This document shows positions 35,131 through 47,047 of a stretch of 64,000 nt of DNA, piece after piece. Source of the DNA: Jaltomata sinuosa (Eukaryota > Streptophyta > Magnoliopsida > Solanales > Solanaceae); the NCBI GenBank assembly GCA_003996215.1, contig QJPP01000277.1, forward strand, positions 682,001 to 746,000, written 5' to 3'. Position 1 is the first letter of the stretch. Each line of letters starts with the position of its first letter. The notes under the pieces were generated by a model, which was not told where the DNA came from, did not search any database, and saw only the letters and a program-made list of their open reading frames with translations. Position numbers and translations under genes: made by a program.

Positions 35131-35477
35131 AGGAAGTAGTACTGCCTAAGCATCCTAAAACTGAGTACTATCCATAAAGAGTACTACCATGTACTCTTCT
35201 TTGGGTCCAGGCCTATTGGGGTACTTCCTATGACCTGGAGTCAGTTCTACCAAGTGTTTTTTGAGAAGTATGTTCCGTGCACTACGTGGGATAGAAAAAG
35301 GGATGAGTTTGCCAATATTGAGAAATTCTTTGATGGCTGCTTATGAGGCATGATTTTAATGGCTTGGCTCGTTACTGGTAGGGTGGAATGAAGAGAGATA
35401 TAGTACTAGTACTGCCTAAGCATCCTAAAACTGTGTACTACCCATGAAGAGTACTACCATGTACTCTTCTTTTTGTC
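35131..35477 (+). repeat. Patchwork joint between the two T3 units
   Basis: Order: a module of about 75 bases (35137-35211) with ACTGCCTAAGCATCCTAAAA and GAGTACTACCATGTACTCTT; a third short gag copy (35211-35372); 25 bases of integrase (about 35377-35401, GGTAGGGTGGAATGAAGAG); the same 75-base module again (35401-35477). The first half of the module is the reverse complement of words at 31228-31255 and 31297-31324. Confidence 0.85.
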
Positions 35478-36309
35478 CAGGCCTATTGGGGTACTTCCTA
35501 TGACTTGGAGTCAGTTCTACCAAGTGTTTTTTCAGAAGTATGTTCCGTGCACTATGAGGGATAGAAAAAAGGATGAGTTTGCCAATATTGAGTAGGAAAT
35601 TCTTTGATGGCAGCTTATGAGGCATGCTTTTAATGGCTTGGCTCGTTACTCTTCACAGTTGATCAACACAGAAGAAGAATAAATTTTCCATTTCATGAAG
35701 GGTTTAAACATAGGGCTAGACATTTCAACTTTACAAGTAGCATCTTCTGGCAAGTCTTTTCAGGAGGTGGTCAAATTTGCTAAAAAGTCGAGGGTGTAAA
35801 GAAAGAGGTCTAAGAAATGATTGCATCAAAGAAGCCCCGGTTTAGGGGCAATTTCAGTGGTCTATTTTCTAAAGGTCAGGGTCTACGGGGATACCCTGCA
35901 TGCCCATTCCATCTGCAATGAAGGTTTTTTACTAGGGGTCCGTCAGGGACCAACCAGCCTTTATCAGGGTTTGGTGGGTATCTCACTTTGTCTGCTCTAG
36001 CAAAGTGACCTACCCTTGACCATACATGTTATGAGTGCGGTCAGGATGGTTACATAAACAAAAATTATCCTTAGCTCTGACAGGCAGTTCAACGTAGGCT
36101 CCTAGAGCTCTGGGTCCAGCAAGTAGAGGTAATGAGTATGATATAGATCATCTGCAAGGTGGGAGAGGACGTCTAGTAGGGGTGGCACTTAGCCCAATCG
36201 GGGAAATAGTAATGGCAGAAGAGGTAATCAACCCAATAGGGATGATGCACAAGCACTTGGTAAGAACCACTTTTATGCTTTTTTCGAGTAGACTAGAGAC
36301 AGAGACATC

Positions 36310-36806
36310 AGACGCGGTGATCACATATACTATTCTTATTTGTGACCATTTGGCTTTAATTTTGTTTGACCCTGGTTCTACTTTTTCATGTGTCTGTGGG
36401 ATTTGTTGAGGGTTTTGACATGATTTGTGAGTTTCTTGATTATCCTATTAATGTGTCTACCCAAGTGGGTGATTTTATGGTTGGGGATAGGGTCTTCCAT
36501 GCTTGCCCAATTATATTTGTAGAGCGAAAGACTTTGGGCGATTTAGTAATTCTAGATATGATAGATTTCGACATCATATTGGGGATGAGTTGGTTGTCTC
36601 TGCACCATGGTATTCTGGACATTCATCCTAAGATAGTGACTATGGCAATGCCTAGGTTGGATAGACTAAAGTGGGAGGGTAATTATAGTCCTGCTCCTAT
36701 GAAGTTTGTGTCATCCCTTCATGCTCAAAGTCTGATAGGAAAGGGATGTTTGGCTTTCCTAGATCATCTTCAGAACACTAGTTCAGAGGTCCCAGCTATC
36801 GAGTAG
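36310..36806 (+). pseudogene. T3 protease, copy 2
   Basis: Active site LILFDPGSTFS with the same frameshift after it as in copy 1, then VSVGFVEGFDMICEFLDY, VGDFMVGDRVF and IDFDIILGMSWLSLHH. DPGST is the family form; copy 1 has DTGST. Frame ends at 36806. Confidence 0.85.
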
Positions 36807-36899
36807 GTTCCTGTGCTGTGTTAGTTCATAGAGGTATTCCTTACATATTTTACTGGCATGCTACCTGATCGACAAATTGAATTTTGTTCAACTTAGAGC

Positions 36900-38180
36900 T
36901 AAATACGCATCCCATCTCTTATCCCCCTTATAGAATGGCATCAGTTGAGTTAAGAGAGCTTAAAGCTTAGTTATAAGAGTTATTGAGTAAAGGGTCCATT
37001 TGTCTGAGTTCCTCCATGTGAGGTGCTCTAGTATTGTTTGTTAAAAAATGTATGGTAGTATACGTATGTGCATATACTATCGATAGTTGAACATTGTTAC
37101 TATATTTAATCAGTATCCTTTCCCGTGTATCGATAATTTATTTGACCTATTGCAGGGTGCATCAGTCTTTTCTAAGATTGATTTAAGGTTTGGATAACAT
37201 CAGTTGAAATTCAGCCTTCGTATATTTCTAAGACTATTTTCTTGAGCCGGTACGGGCATTACAAGTTCCTTGTGATGTCTTTTAGGCTGATTAATGCCCC
37301 AGCTACTTTTATGGGTTTGATGAATGGGATATTTAATCCCTATCTAGACTCATTTATTATTGTGTTCATTGATGATATCCTAGTGTATTCTAAGAGAGAT
37401 GAGGAGCACGAAAATCATCTTAGCATTATGTTGGGATTGTTGAAGAAAAAGGAATTGTATGCAAAATTCTCCAAATACGAAATATGGTTGTCTTCTGTGT
37501 CATTCTTGGGTCATGTGGTTTAAAAAAAAGGTTGATTATAGACCCGCAGAAAATTAAGGAAGTTAAGAATTAGGCCAGTCCCAGTTTGGTGTACGAGATT
37601 TATAGTTTTCTGGGATTGGCTAGTTACTACCGTAGATTTGTTAAAGACTTTGCATCACTTTCTACTCATCTGACCCCCTTGACTTAAAAGGAGGTACCGT
37701 TTGCTTAGTTAAATGAATGTGCGGAGTGATTCCAAAATCTTAAGACTTTGTTGACTACTGCGCCTATTCTTGCCTTGCTGGTTGAATGTAAGGATTTTAT
37801 TATGTATTTTGATTCCTTATGGTCTGGTTTAGGTGTTGTATTGATGCAGGAATGGAATGGTATCGCTTATTATTTGAGGCAACTCAAAGTGCATGAGGAG
37901 AACTATCCTACTCATGACTTAGAGTTGGCTGTTATGGTGCTTTCTCTCAAGATTTAGAGACATTAATTGTATGTGGTGTGTTGTAAAGTATTCACATACC
38001 ACCGTAGCTTGCATCATGATTTTACTCAGAAAGACTTGAACTTAAGGAAACCAAGGTGAATGGAGTTACCTAAGGATTACAAACCATCTTATACTATCCG
38101 GGTAAAGCTAATATGGTAGCTGATGCATTGAGCAGAAAGACTGAGAGTATGGGTAGCTTGGACTATTTTAAAGCTACTAG
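36900..38180 (+). pseudogene. T3 reverse transcriptase and RNase H, copy 2
   Basis: SRYGHYKFLVMSFRLINAPA then FIIVFIDDILVYSKRDEEH at 37242-37523 (FIDD catalytic box); the same A-run frameshift as copy 1 near 37521. RNase H at 37748-37957: MYFDSLWSGLGVVLMQ, YLRQLKVHEENYPTHDLEL. The linker YYPGKANMVADALSRKTESM follows at about 38092-38155 and is better preserved than in copy 1. Confidence 0.85.
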
Positions 38181-38579
38181 ACATCCATTGGCCAGAGACA
38201 TTCAGGCTCAAACTAAAAGCTTCATGAGGTTGGAAGTGTCTGAAATGGGTGGATTATTAGCATGTGTGGAGGCGAGGTTCTCTTTTCTTTATCAGATCAT
38301 CCATTGGCCAGAGACATTCAGGCTCTAACTAAAAGCTTCATGAGGTTGGAAGTGTCTGAAATGGGTGAATTATTAGCATGTGTGGAGATGAGGTCCTCTT
38401 TTCTTTATCAGATTAAAGGTAAGCAATTGGATGATGTTAAGCTAAGTAAGATTCGTGATAGAGCATTGTGGGGTGAGGCCAAGGAGTCCTGATTGATGAT
38501 GAGGTGTCCTTCAAATTAAGGGGTGAGTTAGTTTTCCCAGTGTTGATGACTTGATTCTTACCATCTTAACAAAAGATAA

Positions 38580-39830
38580 TTGTTCTAAGTATTTTGTACA
38601 TCCTGGTGTGACCAAGATGTACCGAGATTTTAAGCAATATTATTGGTAGGGTGGAATGAAGAGAGATATAGTTGACTTTGTGACTAAGTATCAAAACTAT
38701 TAGCAAGTGAAATATGAGCACCAGAAGCCTGGTGGCACTCTTCAGAGGATGCCTATTCCTGAGTGGAAGTGGGGAATAGCCATGGATTTCGTGGTTGGCC
38801 TTCCCAAGACTTTGGGAAAATATGATTCGATATGAGTTATTATTGACCAATTGACGAAGTCTGGGAACTTTATCCTTAACAGATTACTTATAATACGACT
38901 AACTTAGCTAAGATCTACCTTAAGGATGTTGTTCAACTGCATCGGGTTCCTATCTCTATTATTCTTAATAGGGGTACCCAGTTCATTTTTAATTTCTGAC
39001 AAAAACTGCATGAGAAGTTAGGTACAAGGTCGGACCTGAGTACAACTTTTCACCCTCAGACTGACGGGAAGTCAGAGCGTATGATTCAGGTATTAGAAGA
39101 CATGTGGTGCACATATGTGATGGATTTTTGAGGTCATTGGGACCAGTATCCAACGTTGGATGAGTTCTTTATAACAATAGTTATCACTCGAGCATAGATA
39201 TGGCTTTATTTGAAATTTTATATGGGAAGATATGTAGATCTCCCATTGGTTGGTTTGATTTGTTTGATGTGAGACCTTGTGGTATCAATCTTGTACGTGA
39301 TTCTATAAAAAGGGTGAAGTTTATCCAAGAGAAGCTTCTAGCGGCTCAAAGCTGGTAAAAAGAGTATGCAAACAAAAAGCTAAGGGATGTACACTTCATG
39401 GAAAGTAAGCAAGAATTTCTCAAGGTCTCACTCATAAAAGGTGTTATGCGGTTTGGGAAGTATGGCAAGTTGAGTGCGACATATTTTGGGCCCTTTGAAA
39501 TTTTTTGAAGTGTGGGACCAGTGGCTTAGAAGTTGGCATTGCCTCCAATTTTGTCGGAAGTTCATCTCGTGTTTCATGTATGCATGCTTAAAAAGTACCA
39601 CATAGATAGTGACTATATTATTCGCTGAGATTCTGTCCTACTGGGTGAAAACCTCTCTTACGAAAATGAGGTTGTCGCTACTCTTGATAGAGATTTACTG
39701 AAATTAAGGACTAAGAAGATTGCATATGTAAAGGTCCAGTGGAAGAACCATCCGGTTGAGGAGGCCACTTGGGAGACTGAAATGGACATGCGAATCAAAT
39801 ATTCTCACTCGTTCACTAATCCAGGTAATC
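38580..39830 (+). pseudogene. T3 integrase and chromodomain (terminal part, broken)
   Basis: Follows copy 2. WKWGIAMDFVVGLPKTLGKY (first Asp) at about 38765-38825, IDQLTKSGNF, then VVQLHRVPISIILNRGTQF near 38925-38985: the second catalytic Asp (SDRG) is Asn. FHPQTDGKSERMIQVLED keeps the Glu. After several stops the C-terminal region (VHLVFHVCMLKKYH type, about 39545-39605) leads to a chromodomain at 39655-39800: VVATLDRDLLKLRTKK, VKVQWKNHPVEEATWETEMD, with its aromatic Trp residues kept. Confidence 0.85.
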
Positions 39831-39895
39831 ATCGTTTTCTCCTATTTTCTTCTTATTGTCATTCAAGGATGAACAATTATTTAATTGGTATCTAA

Positions 39896-40102
39896 TGTAA
39901 TGACCAATTCTATCGTTATAGTAAAGTAAAGGCATAAGTACCCGGTTAAGAAAGACGCTAAGGTGAGAGTTGATAAAATATAAGGCTAGGGTAAGCTTTG
40001 ACAAAAATATAGTGTTCTGTGCCTTAGAGATGGTTGGGCTCTCGTGGCTTATGAAATAATTATATGGAGTCCAACCATGGATATTTGACTATTGTAGGAT
40101 CC
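39896..40102 (+). repeat. T3 3' LTR, truncated
   Basis: TGTAATGACCAATTC and the next 200 bases match the start of the T3 5' LTR at 19450, ending with ATTGTAGGATC. Beyond this point the sequence becomes a minus-strand gag of a different element, so the rest was deleted. Confidence 0.8.
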
Positions 40103-40909
40103 CTCTTTCGCTGCCTCTCATTACGTGGAACAAACTTATTCGGAAACACCTGAGCAAACTTAGCCCATGAAAGTGGAGATGATCCAGCAGACCTACTATC
40201 GATTAATCCCTCCACCACTATTTGGCAGGACCGATCATCTGAAATATTGTGTAGTCAACTCCGTGAGACTCTATTAATCCTAGGTTATGCAATCTCTTGT
40301 GACAGCTGACTATGAACTCATACGTATCCCCAGTCAAATCACCAGTATAGGTTGGAGGATTCATCATCTTGAACCTCCCAAACATCTTCTGCTCATCCAC
40401 AGTCATGACAGGCCTATTAGTCAAATGTGATGCAATGCTTGAAAATACCCTACCATCTAAATGGGGAGCTATAACAGCAGCTGGCTGAGTGCCTAAAGTC
40501 TTAAACCCTGGAGAAACCATCTGGTCTGGAGTCTGACCTCTAACACGGATATGTGAACCATCGGAGGAAACATACAATATGCCCGCCTGAGCCATCCCCT
40601 CAAGAAATCCCGACATACAAACTAAAGTATACTGAAGCACTGGAGTAGCGATGAAACTAGGTGGAACCTGATCTAGTCCATACTCCTCAACATAAACTGG
40701 ATCATCCCCATGAGCCGCATCTGGATCGGGAGATACTGCTCTAGTAGGACCCTAAGCGGTTGTCGGTACTTGACCCCAACAGGTACTACCATATGGACTC
40801 TACCTCTACCTCGCCCTCTGCCCCTACCGCGTGTAGTGCCCAAAGTAGCAGCTGCGAGTGCGGGTACATACTCCTGATCTCCAATCACGGATGAACGAGT
40901 CTTCACCAT
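40103..40909 (-). pseudogene. T5 gag N-terminal part (Tekay type)
   Basis: Minus strand. The start is ATG at 40907-40909 (MVKTRSSVIGDQEYVP), then an Arg-Gly run (TRGRGRGRGRGRV), both typical of this gag family. A frameshift near 40670 leads to 40218-40640 with MTVDEQKMFGRFKMMNPPTY and FIVSCHKRLHNLGLIESHG. The protein is cut at about 40103 at the joint with the T3 LTR; the rest of the element (pol, 3' LTR) is missing. Confidence 0.85.
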
Positions 40910-41085
40910 CTGTGAGAGATTAAGACAACAAGATTAGAATTCCATTGAGTCAAGTATGCACGATAAGGAATGAAAGAATAGAAGTTTTCTAAATGCCCTA
41001 TAGCCTCTCAAAGGTAGGTATGGACGCCATCGTACCGATCCGCAAGACTCTAATAGACATTGCTATTGTACTCGTGAGACCGGTG

Positions 41086-41105
41086 AACCTAGAGCTCTGA
41101 TACCA
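41086..41105 (-). other. T5 primer-binding site (initiator-Met tRNA)
   Basis: The minus strand reads TGGTATCAGAGCTCTAGGTT, three bases inside the LTR that starts at 41109. Confidence 0.88.
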
Positions 41106-41324
41106 AATTGTAACAACCCAAAATCACAAGTCGTGATGACACTTATGTTTCCAACCGATAGGTAAGCCAACCCACTAACTCTTACGAATACAATTAAACA
41201 ATTGAATGAAAAAGTAAATAGATAGACTAAATACGAAGTCTTTCGAAATAAAGTGTGGAAAAATAAAAATACCACCCAAGATTTGGAGTCATAAGTACAA
41301 GAGCTTCTATAATACGATTCAAGT

Positions 41325-41329
41325 CTGAA
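41325..41329. repeat. Left target-site duplication of solo LTR (CTGAA)
   Basis: Pairs with ATGAA at 45024-45028, one mismatch; supports a real insertion, not a fragment. Confidence 0.65.
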
Positions 41330-43012
41330 TGTCACGACCCGATTTCTCAGGTCATGATGGCACCTACAACCCCCAGTATGCGAACCAATCCCCGTAGCCC
41401 GGAATTGTTAGTAATGGGCTACTACCTAACCAAAACGCACAATAAGCAGAAACAAGCGGAAGCAAAATATAAGGATAGACAAAGCGGAAGCAAAACCTGA
41501 ATATATACATAAAGAAAACTACACCAACCCTAACACTTGGTATCGATACTACAGAAGCTTCTAATAGAATACAAGTGCTAGAAGTAACAAAATACAATAT
41601 AAATCTGTCTCCGAAAGTATTAGGAGCAACAATGCCAAAAGATAAGATGTGGTCAAACCCCGATTGTCGAGAGCCCAATCTAGTCTTGAATATCTCAAAA
41701 GCTACATGAGTCTCTAATGCGATTAATGGCAAAAGCTCAAACTATTGTCTGCACCAAAAAGATGCAGAAGTGTAGTATGAGCACCAAGACAACGGGTACT
41801 CAGTTGGCATCATAAGTGTAGTATGAGCACCAAGACAACGGGTACTCAGTAGGCATCATCGGCCGACTGAGCGCATATAAGATATAAAAATAGTAATAAG
41901 CAGAACACAAGGAAGCAGTCATGGAACCAAGGAAGAAGCACAAGGAACTAGCACAAGGAGCAATCAACTAAGAGTTACAAGTATACATGCTAGCACAAAC
42001 ATATATATAACACAGAAACACAGGTGTAAGGAAGAAGAACGCACCTGGAATCCTTGCAACAATAGTATATAAAAGAAGAGAGAGTCAGGAACATGACGGT
42101 ATACCGGTAACCTCAAGTAAAAGGAAAAGAAGGAAAGCAGTCTAACATACTCAAGAAGGAATCAACAAGCATAAGGAAATCATAACACCAATCCAACTTC
42201 AAGATAGCATAAACAGGAAATCACCTCACAAGTACAACCCTAGGATTGAATAACTAACCCACAATAACTGAGAAATACTACTCAAATCCTGATAAGAATG
42301 GAACCAGAAACTCACAATCTTCTCAGAAGGCCACACAAAAGTGCGTCAATAAGATAGGACTCCCTATCCCTCTCAATAATCAAAATCCCATAACCGAAGC
42401 CTCAACAGGCTAAGAACCATTAAATCATCAAGAAACAGGGACCATAACAAGCTCTATAAGGCGACAAGAGTAATCTAAACTACCTACAGTCACACCAGCC
42501 ACCCATACAATCGAGGAACACAATCAAGTAAAACCAAACCCTCTGGCCGCCCATACAATCGGAGCGTACACTGAACACACAAAAAATAAAGGTGGAATCT
42601 GAGTGAAATATGCATGATGATGATAATGATTGAAACAGTAATAGTGACTCTATATGCACCTCTCCCCGGCACTTCAGCAGGAGGACCCATGGTGGGACGT
42701 GCCCGCTATACCTCATCATATGCCGTATACCCTCTCCTCCGGCATGCTCGACCCTTTCACTCGATCCTGGAATTGAAGGCCCATAGAGGTCCCTGACTAC
42801 ATACAGTAACAAATGCAAAATCTCAGAGAATCAGAACCTCGTAGTACATGCCCAAAATTAAACTGGGTTTAAAACAGTAGTAGTAATCTCAAAAGACCCT
42901 CGCAAAGGGTGTTCGAAGTATACTCGAGTCTAAATCAGTGATAAAAGTCCCAATAACCCTCTCAAAGGGTGCCCAGAGCATATCCGGGTCTAAATCAGTA
43001 AGCAATCAGGTC

Positions 43013-43237
43013 TAGTGCTCTGCCCAGTAGAGCCTAGTATCAGTAGAAAATCAAGTCTAGTGCTCTGTCTAGCAGAGCCTAGTGTCAGTAGAAAATTAGG
43101 TCTAGTGCTCTGCCCAACAGAGCCTAGTATCAGTAGAAAATCAGGTCTAGTGCTCTGCCTAGTAGAGCCTAGTATCAGTAGGAAATCAGTTCTAGTGTTG
43201 TGCCTAGCAGACCCTAGTATGAGTAGAAAATCAGTGT
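43013..43237 (-). repeat. 45-bp tandem array (5 copies) in solo LTR
   Basis: Unit TCTAGTGCTCTGCCCAGTAG followed by AGCCTAGTATCAGTAGAAAATCAGG, five times. Each unit holds an inverted repeat, best as GCTCTG-cctag-CAGAGC. The matching position in T4's LTR (about 51440-51490) has one copy only, so the array expanded in this copy. Because the period is divisible by three it makes a false open frame of 15-residue repeats on the plus strand. Confidence 0.9.
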
Positions 43238-44238
43238 GAAATCATTCAAAATCTCATGTCATCATTAGATTATACCAAAAAGGGGCCCCTAGGGCCATGC
43301 AAGTTTAGGAAAAACCATCTACAGTGGCTTGCAGCCAAAACCAACGTAAAATACGCACGGAAAACCTTTTTCATGGATGATATGCTCGTACACATATATA
43401 AATTAGCCCAACGGCTCACAAATATTCCTACCGGCCTTGCATAGGTTTCGCAGCTACTCAACTGACATAACCAGCTTAAAAGGATATATCTATGTCCGGG
43501 ACTCACGGACATTCCCAAATAACCCATCATCTATGTTCCAGAGTCAATACAAGACCACACAGGACCACAAGGGTAATATACAATACTGATACGAATACTA
43601 CAATCAATGTACAAAATAAACAGACATAAAAGGTGGAAAAGGTCTGAGTTACCAACCTATAACAACCCACCTAAGGATGCTAATTAATAAAGTTATAGAC
43701 TATATACGCAGAGTCTAGGTAGGAAAAGCCATAACCTACCTGTCGTCCGACGAATAGCTACGGGGATAGCGTCGTCCAGGCTCGAACTGCTCCGGAAAGC
43801 TCCAAATGGTAAAACCAGTATCAACACAATAATCTACACGTCAAGAGGAAACTAACGATACTCATATCACAATAATAATAGTCGGGCCCAATTTTGGGTC
43901 ACCGACGGGCCATGGGCCCTGCAACCCAAAGCCAAAAATGAAGAAGCACAGAATGATCACCATGATCATAGGAGCACATGCCCAGAAAATTAAAGGATTT
44001 GGGCATTAAAATTGAGCTAAAACAGCCCACCCACTTCAAGAAATCAAAGAGGGAATTAAGAGAAAGAAAAGTTGGAATTTAACGGAAAGCTTACCGAATT
44101 AATGACGAAAAAGAGCTCACGAAGCTATGGTGAGTTTGCCCCAAGAAATTGATGGCCAAAAGTGAAGAAATTTGTGCTTAGGAGATTTCAACAATGGAGG
44201 GTCAGAGTTGGAAATGAGGAAAATGGAGAAGAAGGATC

Positions 44239-44365
44239 AATTTATAACACTGCCAGCAGATACCGTAATTGCGGCCAAAACACCGCAAATGCGGCAAAGC
44301 ACCGCAAATGCGGCATTTTTATCGCAATTGCGTTGCCACAAATGCGGTCAAATGCCCAAAAATGC
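44239..44365 (-). promoter_or_regulatory. Solo LTR promoter: CGCAATTGCG words and TATA box
   Basis: Six words in about 110 bases: CCGTAATTGCGG, CCGCAAATGCGG (twice), TCGCAATTGCGT, CACAAATGCGG, AAAAATGCG. CGCAATTGCG at 44323-44332 is a perfect palindrome. On the minus strand the block is followed within about 15 bases by GTGTTATAAATTG (44239-44250), a TATA box. Confidence 0.65.
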
Positions 44366-46918
44366 GAACCCAATAGGTACAACAAAACTCGGTAAGCTTA
44401 AAACTTTGAATGGACCCTCGGGATTCATTCGGTGTCCCACGGACACAAACGAGTAGAGTTATTTGACTAGAAACGGCATTCCAGATCAAATGGAATCGAC
44501 AAAATTCTTATCTGAGGTCAATTTAATAAAAAGTGGGCCCCATGCCCATAATCAACCTTTAGCCAACTAATTCCAAAATGGAACCCAATGGCTGGAAACA
44601 AGACCGGAAGGCTCAGATCCTGAACCAATGGTCCCCCTAGCCTAAACTCGATATTCCAGAGCTAATCGCGCTGACGGAATTTTCATCCGAGGTCATCTTC
44701 TCCAAATATTGACCAAAGTCAACCAAGCAGGCCCAACTGTCCTGAAAACACAGAATGAGAAAGGATTCCAAGCTGAAAAGCACCTGGAGCTAACGGAACT
44801 GTCAGAATTTGATTCCGAGCACGTTCACCAAGAATGTTGACTGAAGTCAATGATTTCAAAAGCCTAAAGCTCTAAAATAAAGAACGACCAAAAAGACCAA
44901 ACTAACAGCCCGGGGACCGAACTACCGGTCCCAGCAAGACATAAATGACTTGGGGCCACTACAAGCAAGCTCTAACGGTACAAGAAAGGCAAAAATATGA
45001 AAATAACCGGAAGGGTCATTACAATGAAAACTAAAATGACAATTCTAAATGCAATACCCTGTCTGATTACTAAACGACAGAATAAATAAAAGATAGATGA
45101 AGGTGTGGGCTGCGGAACAGCCAAGCAGCTCACCACAACTCCAAGATAATCCAAGCTCGAACTCAGGAAGCTCCACGAGATGTGCTAGAGTTTGGAACTG
45201 AATCAACACCATAAAAGAGTGTATCAAGCATAGTATGAGTACGTAACCACGTGTACCCAGTATGTATTATAGACTGAAAAAAAAAGTAGTGGTAGGACTC
45301 ATGTAAGAAATCATTCTCAATTTTATAAATTTACACTATAACCAATAGTTAAGTGTTTACTAATGTAGGAATAATCAATTGTCACAAGGTATTCAAACAT
45401 CAATTCAGTAGATAATCAAGTAAGTATGGAGGATGTGATGCGATACAATGCAAAATAATGAGATGATATGTCTCAAATACCCAAAAATCTCTCAATCGTA
45501 TATACACGATACTCCTCGGTAATACATCGAGAGTTTGTGGCCCATGGTGGACTCGCGAGGTCCGTATACCAGCACGAACGATCTCTACATTCTATCACAA
45601 ATCAATCAATCCCCAGCATGGACTATCTCCACGTGCCCAAATCATAATCATAGAACAATCGCAGCATGGATGATCTCTACGTGCACAACCTTTACTCACA
45701 CTCAAACTCAATGTCAATGCATGTGCATGATATAATATCAATGGAATAGGGGATGATGATGCATCTCATTCAATCAAATAACTGACAGGAAATACATTCA
45801 CCTTGACTATCATAAATATATGGATTAAGTGGAGAACCATGAGCACACAAAGAAATCAACCAACTCAACAATGCATCAGCCAATGCCCATATATTATATA
45901 GTAATAAACATTCCCTTTCATAACACTGATACACGTACCAATGCCCATCACGCCATGGGTAAGAGACCCCTATCTTTCACCCTTACCCATTCTCTATTTT
46001 TAATTTTTAATCTTTTATCAACAAAACATCCTTCAACGAATTCTAGAAAGTCTTAACATACCTCGAATGTCGAATAACGCATCACTAATCCTCACGACTT
46101 CGCCTTTTCCTTTCGTAAAGCTTCAGAACATTCCCAATCTATCATATATATTTATTATTCAAGTCTAGGGCTAAGTCTCAATTTTCTCCAAGCGTTATAA
46201 TCTAATGGTGTTCCCATACTATACTACACCTAACATTCAATTTCATATACTAATATATCTAAACCTTAATCGTAATGTGATGACAAAAGAAAATATATCT
46301 AGAACCAAAGCCGAGTTACTCAACCCATAACTTATAATCACGAAAAGAACGAAAAAGGAATAAAATTAAATATACAGAAACTCCTGATCCTAACAATTCC
46401 GTAGAATTTCCGTCCAGCCACCAATTTATCACTTGTTTTGACCAATGATTTATCCATTATTGCCAATCATTAGCATCATTACCCAATCATTAGCATCATT
46501 ACCCAATCATTACTCTTCTCAATTGCTACCCAAAAGTAACCCACCAATGAGCAAATTTCACGTTAGCAGAAACTATAAGTTCCTACTTCAAATTCTTTTA
46601 TTTTCAAAACACCACAATATAATAGTATCAAATTCCTTCAAAGTCATTTACATATACCTATATAAGGATTGAATCCTGTTAATATTCTTAATTAGCTGAA
46701 GTTGTTGGGCGCTTATGTTGACGTCGAAGAACGGGTGCACGAACTATCCCTTTTTCTTTCTCTTCTGACAAGTAGAAACAATAAGGTACTGCTATTTAGT
46801 ACCCTAATATTCATTGTGTAGCTAACAAGTGGTGGATGTGGCCCACTTTATATTTTTTTTCCATAAATTACCAACTAAATCATTTATTTAAAATTACTCG
46901 TTAATTAAATAACCATGA

Positions 46919-46923
46919 TTAAA
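46919..46923. repeat. Left target-site duplication of T4 (TTAAA)
   Basis: Identical to 53262-53266. Confidence 0.85.
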
Positions 46924-47047
46924 TGTCACGACCCAATTTCTCAGGTCATGATGGCACCTATAACCCCTCAGTAGGGGAATCAATTCTCGTAGCTCGAAAT
47001 GGTTAGTAATAGGCTACTACCTAACCAATACACACAATAAACAGAAA
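46924..47047 (-). repeat. T4 3' LTR, first 124 bp only
   Basis: TGTCACGACCCAATTTCTCA onwards, matching 49783-49907 and 41330-41455. It breaks off after ATAAACAGAAATAAG, where the next bases (GGCGCCTGGGG) match nothing in the LTR. Confidence 0.85.

Larger units (their letters stand above)
35478..38840 (+). repeat. T3 duplicated unit, copy 2 (3363 bp)
   Basis: Second copy of 31768-35130, same length, offset 3710. It contains gag (35478-36130), protease with LILFDPGSTFS (36182-36806), RT with VFIDDILVYSK (37242-37523), RNase H (37748-37957), the 116-bp tandem duplication (38182-38413) and the integrase start. Its joint to the right is seamless: integrase continues after 38840, so this copy keeps the original 3' context. 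Confidence 0.92.
19450..40102 (+). mobile_element. T3: plus-strand Tekay-type element, split by T2 and internally duplicated
   Basis: 5' LTR 19450-21071 plus 30159-30852, primer site 30857-30869, body 30853-39895, truncated 3' LTR 39896-40102. The 5' and 3' LTR starts share GTAAAG-AAGGCATAAGTACCCGG and ATTGTAGGATC. The body holds two full copies of a gag-to-integrase unit of 3363 bp (31768-35130 and 35478-38840), then the rest of integrase and a chromodomain. All frames are dead. The right end is lost at about 40102, so the target duplication cannot be checked. Confidence 0.85.
41330..45023 (-). repeat. Solo LTR (3694 bp)
   Basis: TGTCACGACCC at 41330 to GGGTCATTACA at 45023, flanked by CTGAA (41325-41329) and ATGAA (45024-45028), one mismatch. 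It aligns with the T4 5' LTR (49783-53261) over its length. No interior and no second LTR are present, so this is a solo LTR left by LTR-LTR recombination. It contains the CGCAATTGCG promoter cluster (44256-44365) and a 45-bp tandem array (43013-43237). Confidence 0.88.

Noticed and set aside
43015..43239. Open frame of 74 codons with 15-residue repeats
   Set aside because: It is the 45-bp minisatellite read in a frame; the period is a multiple of three, so no stops arise. No gene context.
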